From Fennellomyces sp. T-0311 (Eukaryota > Mucoromycota > Mucoromycetes > Mucorales > Lichtheimiaceae), in the NCBI GenBank assembly GCA_025266875.1, contig JALLLT010000004.1, positions 1 to 64,000 of the forward strand: a stretch of 64,000 nucleotides of DNA. Reading direction: 5' to 3'. A program made the position numbers and the translations under genes. Position 1 is the stretch's first letter. Each line of letters starts with the position of its first letter. Under the pieces are notes generated by a model. That model saw nothing but the letters and a program-made list of their open reading frames with translations, was not told the origin of the DNA and did no database searches. Positions 10,560-23,025 of this stretch are shown one piece after another.

Positions 10560-12321
10560 TTATGGTTTTACTTTGATCATGGTAGGTGTATCGAGATTAC
10601 AATCCGAGGGCCGTGGAGGCATATCGATCGTATTGCGACGTCGCATACTCTGCATGGCGACTTCTTGCTGTTGGACAGGCGGTGACTGTCGTCGAGTAAA
10701 CCATGGCTTCCACCAACGGCTTTTCCGTACCAACGGTTGAGGCGGATCAATCTGTTGCTGGGGCGTGGAGAGTGAGGGCGACGACGAAGCAAAGATGCCA
10801 GTCAGATGCTGATGTTTTTCATCGTGAGCGCTTGGCCATGATTTGTTTTGGTGAATAGTGTGGATCTCTTCGACGGGCTCTTGCTGCGTCGCATTGGCGT
10901 CATCGGGTTCGTCCTCGCTGTCTGGATGGCGTGTGGATGGGTCTGGTTTCGAACTTAGGAGATATACGCCGTAGATGAGTACGCCGATGCCGATGAATAC
11001 GAGAGCGATTGCCCAGCCTGGATAATTGCCGATCTCGTCCAAATAAATGATTGTATTCACCAACCCGAGCGCCGTATAAGTGCCATAAAACACAGGAACA
11101 ACGACCACCGAGCTGTACAGCTTTAATGCCGTGTTCAAACAATACACCTGTGTATCGTACGGGCCATTAGTGTCGTGATGATATGGGCCTTTTTTTTAAG
11201 AGCAAAAAAAAAGGGACATTAACCTGCCTGTAATATGGCGGTGATCACCAGCGCAAGCAAGATGAATCGACTGGTGTTGTCGGTAAACTGATTGACTTGA
11301 GAATTGACAGAAAGCGTAAACAACTTGACACTTTTGACAAGGAGTGAATCATTGGGCTCTCGTGAGAAAACAAAAAGAAGTAAATTACCCGCTTTTGGCC
11401 AGCAAGAGCGTCTCGCTTGCAAGCATGCCGCCTTCCAAACTAAACATTAATCCGACGATACGCAGCATCTGCTTGGGCTTCATGTTGAAAAACAGTTGGC
11501 TGTTGCGCTTCCTGGAGTCGTCGCCCAGGATCCAGCGCGACCAGATGGCAAAGATGAGGCCGGAGAAGGTAATGATATTCAGTGCGCTAAAGTAGATGAT
11601 AAAGATGGGTCGTGTAAATAGCATTTTTAGATTCTCCAGCGAGATCGTTTCTTCCGCTATATTTGGATTAATAAAATCATAGTGAGAAAAAACTGAGGGA
11701 AAATAAAAAAACTTACGATCGTCGCCATTGTACATGCCGCCAAACACCACAATCCAAATCACAGACGCAACCACTACGCAAGTGCCAAGCACATCTTTGC
11801 GAGTGATTTTGGTGCCTACGAGGATCTTTGCAAACAAAAAGTTGTAGATTAACGCCACGCTGCCTAATGGTGCAACCCACTGAAAAAAAATATCGGCGCT
11901 TTTTTGGTTAGTTACACAGAACGGCATGAATTTTTCAAAAAAGTCAACTTGCTTGTGTCTTGAGGTAGTCTTAAAGGGTTGATTAATTTATTGTTGGTGA
12001 AAAAAAGGAGGGTGTGGGAGAGAGAGAGAGAGAGAGAGCGCTTACTTAGAGCAATGGTACTGCCGATCAACTGACTGGCAATGTATGTGTACAGGCCAAT
12101 ATGCCATAACGGCCGCCCGCAATCCGATCGTTGTTCGCTGGCTGACTTTTGTGCTTCCTTGACGTGATCTAGCTTAAGCAGGTTCAAACCGAGTGCGTCC
12201 AGAAACGATGCACCTAGGTATCTATGTTTTAGTTACTGCAAGGCTGCGTGGCCCCAAGGTATTTACCTAATGAGACGAAAACGCCAATGACAAAGTTAAT
12301 GACGGATTCGTCACCGGCCAT
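10560..12321 (-). CDS. NIPA-type Mg2+ transporter, 470 aa
   Basis: Exons are 12321-12267, 12213-12046, 11947-11717, 11656-11389, 11330-11228 and 11147-10560. The protein belongs to the NIPA (DUF803) family of multi-pass Mg2+ transporters related to the drug/metabolite superfamily. Visible family blocks are PLWHIGLYTYIASQLIGSTIAL, split here as PLWHIGLYTY and IASQLIGSTIAL, then WVAPLGSVALIYNFLFAKIL, SVIWIVVFGG, and VVVVPVFYGTYTALGLVN. About nine hydrophobic segments precede a 120-residue hydrophilic tail rich in Ser, Pro and Gln. Exon 5 ends LVITAILQ. Alignment to the family puts the junction at CAG followed by GCAGGT, a GC-AG intron, since the next GT breaks the frame. Just before WVAPLG the third exon carries about 20 residues that most family members lack, and a 36-nt intron may be hidden there. 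Confidence 0.92.
12019..12039. repeat. (AG)n microsatellite inside a NIPA intron
   Basis: An uninterrupted AG run of about 20 bp lies in the long second intron of the NIPA-type gene. Confidence 0.85.
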
Positions 12322-12330
12322 TAAGTAAAA

Positions 12331-12555
12331 AGAGAGAGAGAGAGAGAGAGAAAGAGAGGTGTAAAAGGAAAACGAAGAATAGGAAGGTTTCAAAGAAGCA
12401 AAAGTAAAAAAGGGGGTCAGGGATAAGAGATATATATCACCGGCTCTGTTGCATATACGGCCTAGATAGATCGCCCCCCTTTTTTTTTATTATAGATATT
12501 TTTTCATTGCGGGAGACTGTAAGAGAGTGGGAGACAGAGAGAGAGAGAGAGAGAG
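12331..12555. repeat. (GA)n tracts in the NIPA promoter
   Basis: Two GA/AG runs, at about 12332-12352 and 12537-12555, flank a T-rich stretch between the end of the RhoGAP gene and the NIPA start. Both genes read leftward, so this 237-bp gap is both the RhoGAP 3' flank and the NIPA promoter. Read along the NIPA transcript the runs are CT-rich, a common fungal core-promoter feature. Confidence 0.8.
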
Positions 12556-12558
12556 GAA

Positions 12559-15500
12559 TTATGTAGTAGTATTAGTAATAGTAGTAGCAGGTTGATGTGG
12601 GGGCGTATCAATGGATTTGGTGGAATAAGTGTCGTCGTCTTCAGACGAAACTCGTGGTGCAGATGTCAATGTCAGCTCGTCCATCTCTTCGTCATCTTCA
12701 TCGAGCACCGGTGGTCCTATACCTTCCGTCAGTTAGTAAAGAAGAAAACAAAACACACCAGCCGGACTGGGCCGCGCAATAACTCACCATCCATATTTCG
12801 TTCCAGTTCGACGATGGCATTGGGAGCGCCGTCCAGATAATTTACGCTATTGCGGTTGCTTCGACCGAACTCCTCTCTCAGCTTGAGCGTTGGCTTTCGA
12901 CCCAAAGCGGGAGGAGGAGGAGAAGGCGGAGACACCTGTTCTTGCGGAGGCGTTTCATCCTCGATACGACGAGGAGCCGCATCACCGTCCTCGGTTGTCC
13001 AAAAGACGTATTCAAACTCGCTCATGAACAGATTAAAGATCATGGCGGGGATGCCCAAGGTTGGGGAGAATACGATGGATACATTGCGGACCGTCATTTT
13101 GTTGATATCCGAATGCTGCACGACTCGGATCAGATGCGCGGTAAGTGCCCGCAGCAGCGTATAGTTGGCCAAAGGCAGTTGAGATACTAATCGGCCCAGC
13201 TCGTTCACGCGATCTTTTCGGTCCAATAGATCAATGACGTGCAAAAACTCTGTACGCAATTCGCGTGTCAACACACTCGTCGGCAGCTCCCGAAGCCACA
13301 TTTTCAAAAGACCCGCAACCGCATGCACGTCATATTCTTGCTTTGATTGCAACAGATTCACGTCGCCGTCCTTGTTGAATTTTTGTCGCAGCGTTTTCAT
13401 CACCGTCGTACTGCCGCTCAAACGATACAGCCCTTCTTCCATCACTGCGTTCTTGGCATCAAGATACTCGATGCATCGATATACCACCGAAGGCAGTTCG
13501 TATCCTTCCACGATCTGCGATACCTGCACGGCTTCTTCCAATGGGACGCCGAACACTTGGTTGGGTCCGATCACTTCTTGCGGTTTGGGAGTGGGAGCGC
13601 GCTGTCGATCGGGCGTTTCACTTGATGTACGTGATAAGAAACTGCGGAAACCTGCAGGTGCGATGCTTGCTCGATTGCTGGTGGATGAGCTATCGGTTGT
13701 TAACGAAGTCGATTGTTTTGGGGTCGGTAGCTCTGTTGTCGAGCTGCCAAACATCTTTTTTGGCCAAAAGGTCATTCGATTGGCCTTGTTCTTGCTCTTC
13801 TTTTCATTGACATCGTCCAACAAATCTTCACTGGAACGACCCATGGGTGATGGGGCTCTTGCTGGTTGTTCCTCGTTCAAATTGGTCATCGAGCTGCGAC
13901 GTACAATGATGGGTGGAGGTGTATGAAGGTTTCGATTCTGTAACTGATCCAAACTCGCTCTGCCTGCTTCTGAGGGCGGCCAGGCTCCATTTTGTGACGG
14001 TAGCGATGTGGATAGCAGGGAGGAATCGGTACTGTCGCTCGAGACCGAAGGCGTCGGCCCAATGCTGATGGCCATACCAACGGTATCAGGCTCACGAACG
14101 GCAGGAATTTCACCCTTGGAGGGTTTGCGGGGTTTTTTGTTGGAGCGTTTCTGTTTGGACATATCGGGAGGTGGGTCATCGTCAAAACGGATGTTTTGAA
14201 TAATGGCTTCCACCCATTCGTCGCGATCTTGGTCCGATTCGGCACACAAGATATGACGTACGACGTGTGAAGATGCCGCACGCTTCTGTTCCACTAGTAG
14301 AAAAGCGTGTCTGTATATGCTGTTGCTCTCGTCCGCCGCCGGGGTTACACCGTTCGTCTGTCGCCCAATCTGGGCGTTGGTGAGCCGAATGGTGCCCAGT
14401 TGACTGCCGTCTTTCTGTGTGTATGTGTATGTGTCAGAAACAGGTTCGGTTAGAGACAGTTTAGGGAGAGAGAGAAAGAGAGCAATGGGGGAACTTACGG
14501 ATTCGTAGTACTCCATAACATCTCCATTAAGAATGAAATAGCGCGATTTCCATCCGCCAAAATTCTTGCCCCGCTTTGTGAGATATCCTTCTTTTGCACC
14601 TGTTTCCTGAGTTAATTCCGCTTGTGTTAATGTATCACCACTAAACTTTGTTTTATATTAGCATCCCTTACCTGCTGTACGTCATGGTCGATCACATTGC
14701 TGCTCAGGAACTCGCACAGATCCGTCATGTCGTCCCAGGGCAGTGATACCGCGTGCTGCAGGTAATGCTCCAGCGCAGCCTGGTTCAATGAGTTAGCCGC
14801 ATGGGTGATAATGAATAGGAGCACGAACCTTGCGCATGTCGACCTTACTCGGCGCGCGGGTGGTAAACAGGGCCTTATCAGGCAGTTTGCTAATCTTGCT
14901 AGTGAGTTCTGGATTGGGTTGCGTTTTGAGCTAATGGAATAATAATTAAAAAAAGGTGTTTAGAATAAGCTTTCGCACCATTCATTAGCGCAATGTTACC
15001 TTGGTGTCAAGATCCAAAAAGTCCGAATACAGCTTCTCCACGCGCCACAGTTCATGCTGGTCTTTGCGGCCCACCGAGATAATGAAAGCAATTACTTCCT
15101 TACCGCGGTCGTTCGTTTTGATATTGGATCCAATGACCTTGACGGCGACATCGCTCATCTGCACCGGAGGCTGACCGTCAATACGCACATCGGGCTGCGG
15201 TGGTTCCTGGATGGTTGGGACTTCGTCGGGTTCTGCTGTAGGAGGACGATAATACATGGATTGGCGGGGCATGCGAGGTAAAGGAGGGGACGCAGCGCGC
15301 ACGGTAGGATCATACTCTGGCAAGTTGTTTCTCGGTGGCGGCATCATGCTTTCGCGCACTCTTGCACGACGCGATTTCTCCATCGGCACCGGTGACGCTG
15401 GTGGAGAGCCATCGACGGGCTTGACTGAACGAAACGGTGATCTAGGTGGTGGTACAGGGCTATGTGGAGCCAAATTCGTCACAATGGTTGGAACAACAGG

Positions 15501-15779
15501 TGAAGTAGATTCGCCAGAACCATCATCTGCTTCGGCAATCTCACGCAGCATTTCCGGAGAGATGAGAATCGAAGCCTGTCGCTGTTTCTTTTGACCAAGT
15601 TGCTTTTCCAACAATTGGTACTTGTCTAAAACTCCATCTCGTTCAATGGCAAGTCGAGCATTGTCCTTTTGGAGATTTTGAATCATGACACGTTGTTTTT
15701 CAATAATCTTCCATAGTTGCTCGTTTTGCGAACGCAAGTGGGCGAGTTCGTTGCCGGCTTGGTATTCTTGTTGAGACAT
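12559..15779 (-). CDS. PX-PH-RhoGAP protein (Bem3-like), 960 aa
   Basis: Six exons with exact phases: 15779-15000, 14930-14829, 14779-14672, 14606-14499, 14414-12788 and 12716-12559. Residues 10-70 form a coiled coil and a Ser/Pro-rich linker follows. A PX domain (about 205-330) contains LWRVEKLYSDFLDLD, expected to bind phosphoinositides. A PH domain (about 333-440) starts EGYLTKRGKNFGGWKSRYF and ends with DRDEWVEAI. After a disordered linker the RhoGAP domain (about 655-850) has GVPLEEAV, the arginine-finger loop EEGLYRLSGS, KMWLRELPTSVL and SIVFSPTL. The order PX, PH, RhoGAP is that of yeast Bem3, a Cdc42 GTPase-activating protein acting at sites of polarised growth. The tail is acidic then Thr-rich. 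Its last exon follows a 70-bp intron. Confidence 0.94.
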
Positions 15780-18700
15780 GCCACGCGTGCCTTTTTTTTT
15801 TTCGAATAATAAAGAATGGAAGGGGTTGTTTTTTGCACTGAAAAAAAGAGAAAAGGGGAATTGGCCAAAACACTCTCAGCTGAATTATATTGTTTAAACG
15901 TTTATGTCGCACAAGCCAACTTGCCTGGATTCAGGTCCAAAAGCGGTGTCGAGTTTTACCGTACTGCCCGACACTTTACCATAATCAGTTTTGCGGGGGG
16001 CCTTGTGTGTGTATGCCTTTGGACGGGTCTTTGCTTTTGAGTGTTATTTCATGGTGTTTGATGTTTTCCCAAATATCGATTAATAAATGAAAACACCATT
16101 GACATGTGAAAAGGCACGTTCACCGCGCTTGTTTTTAGTTATATTTTCTATTGACGCCGTTATATAAATTTAGCTTCCTAAACTTGTCATTACGGGGTTT
16201 ATGGTACCGCGCGCCTCCCTTGTTTCCCTACTTGACAGTTCAATTTCATCAACACTATTTTTGAAAGCGTTGCCAATGAAACCGGCAACCATGATGCATC
16301 TAGCCCATCATGTACCCGCAGGATCTGATCTTGCCCCACCATCTAGACTCCCCCCCCCACTCTCTCGCCATCTCTCGCTAACATACAAGGAGAAATAGTG
16401 TTGCTTGCATCATGCGGAATAAGGTTACATTTTGGATTTACATGCATGACTCTATCCTATTTCTTGAGTTTGCACAAGGCAGAAACGCATGACCTCGTTT
16501 GGCACATCATCAACGCATCATGTGCTTGTCAGAAAAAAAAGTCTAGGGTTCTTCGAAAATAGCCGAAATCTATTATTATCTCCTTTCGTCATGTACTCGT
16601 TTCGATAATGGACGCTATACGAGCAGTAAGCCGCTCATAATCAAAAGCTATATAAAGGTCACCGGGATTACAATGTCCTACTCTATTCTTTTTTTAATTT
16701 CCTGTCACTATTTCTTCGTCAGGGTGTGTGCAAGTTCCTTTGTTAGAGAATGTAAAATTAAGCACTTTGGACCACTTTAGATACCAACCGGCATCATGGT
16801 CGTTCGTCTGGGAACAATCAAAAATAAGTCTTAAATGCCCCCGCAAATTGGTTATTTTCCCATACATTTTATTTATTTACTCTATTTTTCTTTTGGTTGA
16901 CGCGCCCCATTGACATATAAATTTGTTCTTGGGTAAAAATAACTTTTATGCTGCAGATGGCTTATTTCTTTAAAGAAAATAGAGTCGAAGTAAACTAATT
17001 GCACACACAAACTTTTTGTTGCTTATTTAAATTCAAAGTTTTGTGGAACGTTTCGGTAAATCTTGTGCAACGATTGCAGAGCAAGGGAAGGGATCTTATT
17101 TAATCGATGCGTGACATTAGTTGCAGGCATATTTTGTTAGGGTGTTGACGAGATAATACGTAAGGCGATCTATTTTTATCAATGACGCTTTTCCTATAGA
17201 TGTATGTTATGTACTACTTTACACCAAAAAAAAGTATGAGCACAAATGATCTGCATGGGCACAATCCCGTGACAAGTTTCACAGATTCTGTAAAAGCGTG
17301 AATGGTGACCAAATGGGTATCTTTTAATATCAAGGTGCGACGAAATATATACACCATTTATTCAATCTCTTTGAGTCATCTTTTTCTTTGTATATTGTCC
17401 TTGAGACTGCATGCAAATCATTGCTACTGTATGTATGACTTAACAATTCGACTGACAGGAAAACATCACTTTAGACTCGCTACTATGGTTACACACAATG
17501 TCGCTGTGGAAATGTGTTGGCCAGATGTATGTATATGGCACGCGCGGACAACCAATAAGTGTCACAAAAAATTGACCAGCTATGTAAGAATGAAAATCGC
17601 TAGGTGGTATAGCAGTACGGGCGAATCGATGATCCAATGCTCAAACGGGAGCGTGCATATATGCAGATATTGAATGATTAATACGGATATATAGGAAAAG
17701 AAGGAGAAAAATAGGAGAACTGGATACGTGTTGAAAGAGAGTGACGGACAAAAACTCAGGTAATTTATCAGAATTATTTCCTTCAATTATTGTAATATTT
17801 ATCTGCAGCTTAACATTGACCGCCATAAGTATATTATTATCAAGAGTGAATCTCATATCAGGGATTTCGCCTAATCCAATTGTCCTTCACGTTGATGCTG
17901 AATAATTTTCATGATTATCTTGAGCTGTTCTTTGTGATATTGTGCTGCTTTGCGATGGAAGCTCACATAAACTGAGGCAATTTTGAGAGATACTGAAATA
18001 CTCTGGGGCAGACATAATCTTTTCTGTAATACTATGTACGCGCATTGTAACCATCAAGTTACCATCGGCAAATCAAATCATATCTGCTCCTACCAGGTCA
18101 TCTCTCCATCGATATGGCCTACGTCAAAGAAATACTAGGCACCGATAAGATTTCCTTGGATTACCTGGCAGCCCTTGGTCATATACATTGCCAAGAGATT
18201 CTTATCCACATCAACAATAATAATATCGCTGTACAGGATAGCAACAAAGAAATAGCTTCATATCATCTTATTCTCAAGTCCTCCGTTATAACGCTTTGAT
18301 CTGGCAATTTACGCGCATATACGTACGATGAGTGAGTAGTATATGTTCGCACACTCTAAAAATAAAGAACAAGATTCTTCACTCAATACTTCACGAGGGA
18401 TTGTTGCTTTGGTAGCATATAGCGGTCCAAAAGCCTTATGGACTGTAAGAGAATTGTTAGAAATACATGAGGAAGTGGGCAGTTTTCCGATGAAGCTTCA
18501 AAACCATACGTGACACTAAATGATTCTGAGTACTGTGCACAAGTGCGTACATATAAAGAGGATATTGGTAACACCAGCCCCAAATGTAGAACAATTTCCC
18601 CTGTTGCTGCCCTTGGGCTCGCCTAATAAATTGACAGGAGCAAGAATTGATGATATGTAGGATGCATGGTTCAAGCCACCCAGCATACACAACGCAACAC

Positions 18701-18914
18701 AAACCTCATGAGGTTGCAACACTTTCTAGTATTACCGGACTTACATTCCTAAAAGAATGTGTAAGGGCGAATTGTTCCAGCAAGATATATTGTATAAGTT
18801 TACCACCAAAACGTAAAAAGACGTGCAACAAGAGTCCAGGGCAGTCGACCAGCAGTGAGTTTGTAAGCCATACTCATAAAAATGGAACGTGGATCTAATT
18901 CTCAAGTTCGGGAG
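15780..18914. other. Gene-poor region, left part
   Basis: AT-rich sequence upstream of the RhoGAP start. A TATAAA-like box with a downstream pyrimidine tract (16648-16700) looks like a promoter but is followed by no convincing gene. The frames present (for example 17302-17673 and 18114-18299) lack recognisable motifs. No RNA gene was seen. Confidence 0.4.
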
Positions 18915-19033
18915 CACCGTAAAAAATTTTTCTTGTAAAATGGCAGTTTTCACAGGATTTTACAGGATTTTACAAGACTTTGTATAATTTTATAGTACCG
19001 TCGTGCTACGTTACACTAGGATTTTTTACGGTG
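18915..19033. mobile_element. 119-bp MITE with 13-bp perfect TIRs
   Basis: CACCGTAAAAAAT at 18915-18927 is matched by its exact reverse complement at 19021-19033. The three bases GAG occur on both outer sides (18912-18914 and 19034-19036), as expected of a 3-bp target-site duplication. The interior is AT-rich with a short direct repeat of GGATTTTACA and no coding capacity. Ends beginning CAC with a 3-bp duplication resemble CACTA-type (CMC) transposons, so this may be a non-autonomous member; that family call is inference. Confidence 0.75.
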
Positions 19034-19684
19034 GAGGTCATTCATGAATATTGATATCTACTTTTCAATGCTATGAACTATGTCCTGTCATAGTTGTGTA
19101 CGTTGCGCTTCCAAAAGTATAAAAAGAGCTCGATTGGATGAAGCCCAGATCGAGGGCTCCTCGGTATACTGTCATCGCTATGATAAGCATCTATCATTGC
19201 AAACTTGGATATCAATTTTTATTCTATATCCACGGGTCAGAATGGTGATCACAACTTGCTTAATTGATGACACGTTGTGTTGCTTAGCATTAGAATTTTA
19301 TGTGTCCCTCGTAAATTAGATTACACTACGTAGTTTGCATTTGAAAATGTAGAAACTTGGAAACAAAAATATAATCTCTATATTCTGTAATGTAATTCTA
19401 AAGTAGCCAATGCAATTCACTTGACTTTAATGTAACTAATGGCAACATAATGTAATGTGAAGTATGGGCAGCTTTGGTAAATGGAGATATGAAAAATCTG
19501 CCAAGCGATTTCTGGGCGAAAAGCGATTTGATCTTGACACCTATCATAGAACGATCACCGCAACTATGGTAATAGCTGTAACCTCGTACCTTCGCTACAC
19601 CCGCCTCAATCCGCTGGTTGCACTGGGATATGTTTTCATTGAGCTGACATTCTCGGTGTTTTGACTTGCAAGGAAAACCAAACG

Positions 19685-20238
19685 ATGGTTTTATTATACA
19701 AAGTAGCCAAGAAAGTTCTGGAGCATAGCATTCACTATTTCGTCGATTACTTTAATGAATGGACCACTCACCCAGTACAAAAGATATACGGCATCAAATA
19801 CCGCTCTTAATCATCCACATTGCTTTATGAAGTTCAGGTTCTTCATCATCTTCAGAATCACAAGTAACAACGATTCTAAAAACTACGTCGCTTTGTAAAC
19901 TGCTTTGGTTTATTTAGTAATGCTACGGTCCGGGTCAAGAATTCCGTTGATACCTTTGCAGCCACAGCCGGTTCGGTTGTGATGGCTGTTCCAGGTGTCA
20001 TCGTGGATTTAACGGTGGTATGTAGTTCGCTAGATGGTTGCACCACGATCGATACATAGTACTGCCAGGTACATTTGCCGACAATGGATTACCCGCAATT
20101 ACCATTGACGCCGTTGAAAACTCGGTTGAGCATGCCAGTTATCATGTTTGGAAATATAAAACTATACAAGATTTCTTATACAGTACTTTCGCAGGCGACG
20201 CGTCAGACGCAACGTCCTTCCTTTCTAATGTCATTTAA
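19685..20238 (+). pseudogene. Decayed multi-exon gene remnant, unknown
   Basis: Several protein-like segments follow each other in changing frames. A 41-residue frame runs 19685-19810. A segment near 19920-20020 reads AGSVVMAVPGVIVDLTV and meets a plausible intron (GTATGT...CATAG, 20020-20060). A continuation, LPGTFADNGLPAITIDAVE, runs to a TAA at 20236-20238. Further scraps continue to about 21500. Stops and frame changes between the pieces argue for decay. The family is not recognised. Confidence 0.33.
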
Positions 20239-20240
20239 AC

Positions 20241-21781
20241 AGTCGTCATGACGCAATCAGCACCCTTTCATCAGGTTCTGGTGGTGGATTCGGATGACAC
20301 TAATTTCGTCCTAACAGGAGCCACTCCTCAAATTTAACGCTGTGTATGAGTGAGTCATTTGAGGAAGAAAAGCGCGCTTTCTCAGCCCAAAAGTATACTG
20401 ACTTGGTCACGTACTATATCTGTGCTCTTGATGCATTGCAAATGTATTTATCGCTGGTATGCATGCTACTTTCTATTTCACTGTCTCCCGTATCGCTAAT
20501 ATCTGTGTAGTAACTTAGTTTCTCTTTAAGGATTGTTAGTTGTTGGAAAATGCGGGATCAGGTGTTGAGCCACAAGAATTGACTGAACACACTCCTCGGA
20601 AATGTCAGTAACATTGGCTGTGCAACCATCGGCCGCATCGCGGTGAGTTTCGTAGGTTGGTCGTTGCTGCTCAGGTGATAAATATTCCTGCTGTTGCAGA
20701 TGAGGAATTCACGTTGCGTTACTACAAGTTGAAGCGACCACATCCCTATAGGGGCAGGTCTTGTAGTCTTCCAATAAAACCAATACTTTTTGAACTTACT
20801 ACAAGTCATTCAATGCAAGACAACCCATTTGGTTGTGCCTTTCATCTCATGTGTATAGTCTATAGCTTTGCCCTTCCAATTGCGCACGATCACGACCAGG
20901 AGGTTACGCAGCAATTACGAGCAATGTGAAGCACCGAACTTGCCAAATGATATACTGGTTTGTGGTCATGTGCCGCAGATGAAAGAGCCATTTTAAGCAC
21001 TGGAGCCATGCTGCTCAAAGTGCAACCCGGCAACGCGCCCGAAACAAGGCCGGAAAATGCATGGTTTGTCGTGAAATTGATGCCAAGGCTGACTGCTTTG
21101 AATTCTCAGGTTGGAACATCTGTTGAGTTGAATGCATGCAATTCGATATTTAGGATCAGAGCTACTAGTTATTATCGTAAAACTGGCCGTTTCTGTCCCC
21201 AACAAAAGAAAGGTTATTGTAGTCAAATTTTGTCCAAGAAAAATCGTCATGCGAATTTGATTGATAGAAACCTTTATGCCTTTTGTAAAAAACCATAAAT
21301 CCCATGAGGATATGAACCAAGTGCAATCTGGCCTCATACATCATCATGTTGATGTACAAGCTCAAAAGGCTTTAAAAATTCCGGGTATACTGTTTAAAAT
21401 GCTGCTCAACATCCTGTGGATATCCCTGTCGGTGTTCCTATAGCCGTTACAGCTGTTCTTGAATTGGCGATCCAACAATTGATTTTCTTCAAGATCTTCC
21501 TGATCTTCCTGTATTGTGGTTCCTAATCCTATATTATCAGAGTATTTTTTTTATCGAAAGATTGAGGGATGGTTCAGAAAGTATATTGTAAAGATCAAAA
21601 GATCAAAATGGTCGTATTTTGTTATCAAGAAAGTCGGTAAATGACTAATTCTTCTGTTCCACCAACTTTGCCATGGCAACAATTTGATTGGCTCATGGCG
21701 ACCCCTCTCACTCAGGGCGCTGCTCCATGTTGTAAATAGCCAGCAACAAATAATTGTGGCGGGGACAAACTTTAAAAAAAA
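20241..21781. other. Gene-poor region, right part
   Basis: It contains more coding-like scraps on the plus strand (near 20350-20460, 20657-20929 and 20960-21298) without shared frame or recognisable domains. These are probably the tail of the same decayed gene. The last 100 bp are the promoter and leader of the COQ1-like gene. Confidence 0.35.
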
Positions 21782-23025
21782 ATGACATTTCTACGTCCAT
21801 TGCTGCGACAAGTTCGATCATTTCACGCATGTCGACCACAATTAGCAAGGCCACCACCCGTCAGTGTGGCAGCTGCTGCCGCTGCAGCATTAACACATGG
21901 ACCTCTGGCCAAAGGGCTTGACGCGTTTCGACAAACGTTTGGAAGCAAACCGTTGACAGCAACATTTACGGGCAATGCGGAAACTTATGCACAAGCGCTA
22001 AACGAAGCACAAGGGCTGGTGACGACGAACGAAAACAAACAACTCTTTGATCCTGCCAAACTACTTGGACCTGAACTTTGGGAGTTGAGAGGCAACTTGA
22101 CTAAACTGTTGGGCAGTGGACATCCCTTTATGAATACCATGATGACGCATTTCCTGTGCGACGATGGACAACCCGTACGACCCCTGTTGGTGTTATTAAT
22201 GGCACAAGCAACCACGGGTGGCGAAATTACCGAAACGCAACGAAGATTGGCGGAAATCACTCAAATGATCCATGCTGCTTCGTTATTGCACGACGATGTC
22301 TTGGAAGAAAATGGATTGGGCAACAAGATGGCGATTTTGGCTGGCGACTTTTTGTTGGCCAGGGCATCGTTGGCTTTGGCATATTTGCGGAATGCGGAAA
22401 CGGTCGAATTGATGGCCACGTGTATTGCTCATTTGGTGGAAGGCGAGTTTATGGATCTGGTCAAGAAGGAGCGGAATGACCTGCAGTATTATTTGGATCA
22501 AACGGATATGAAAACGGCAAGCTTGATTGCTCAGAGCTGTAAGGGATCTGCAGTATTGGGTGGTAGTGATCATGCACATCATGCATATGAATTCGGTCGT
22601 CATTTCGGTGTCGCGTACCAGGTAATGGATGATCTCGGATCTTGATCTCTTTTTAATTGCTTTGTGTTTAGCTGGTTGAAGACGTTTTGGATTTCACCGC
22701 CAATAAGCAGTTCCGAACAGGTGCCCCTGTCATGTTCGCGTCCGAGACCGTGCCTGAACTGGAGCCGTTGATTGAGCGAGGACTGAGTCAAACGGGCGAT
22801 CACGAGCAGGTAACGGGGCCAGTACGAGCGGATGCAAACAAGTTATTGACGTGTTAGCAATAGGCGCGGTTATACGTATACCAAGGAGGAGGGTTGAAAA
22901 AGACCCTCGCGATGGCGGAGTCACATTGCACGTCTGCGATCGAGGCCATAAAACAAGTGCCGGCGTCCGATGCTCGATCAGCGCTAGTGCAGCTTTCCGA
23001 GAACTTGATACGTCGCGAAAAATAG
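21782..23025 (+). CDS. COQ1-like trans-prenyltransferase with altered catalytic motifs, 379 aa
   Basis: Exons are 21782-22621, 22672-22809 and 22864-23025 (TAG), all phase 0. The first 30 residues are rich in Arg, Ala and Ser without acids, a likely mitochondrial presequence. The body matches fungal polyprenyl diphosphate synthases, which make the ubiquinone side chain: LLGSGHPFMNTMM, PVRPLLVLLMAQATTGG, QRRLAEITQMIHAASLLHDD, GNKMAILAGDFLLARASLAL, LVEGEFMDL and KTASLIAQSCKGSAVLGG. The first Asp-rich motif is damaged. It reads HDDVLEENGLGNKMA where the family has DDxxD, an Arg-Arg-Gly segment and a loop before GNKMA, so about eleven residues including the Arg pair are missing. The second motif reads LVEDVLDF instead of VDDxLD, and about a dozen residues of the following GKP...ATAP segment are absent. 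The DNA gives no hidden exon. It may be a non-catalytic partner subunit, as Dlp1/PDSS2 is for other heteromeric synthases. Confidence 0.88.

Noticed and set aside
12850..13926. Several plus-strand frames opposite the RhoGAP gene
   Set aside because: They are shadows of a phased six-exon gene with clear domains.
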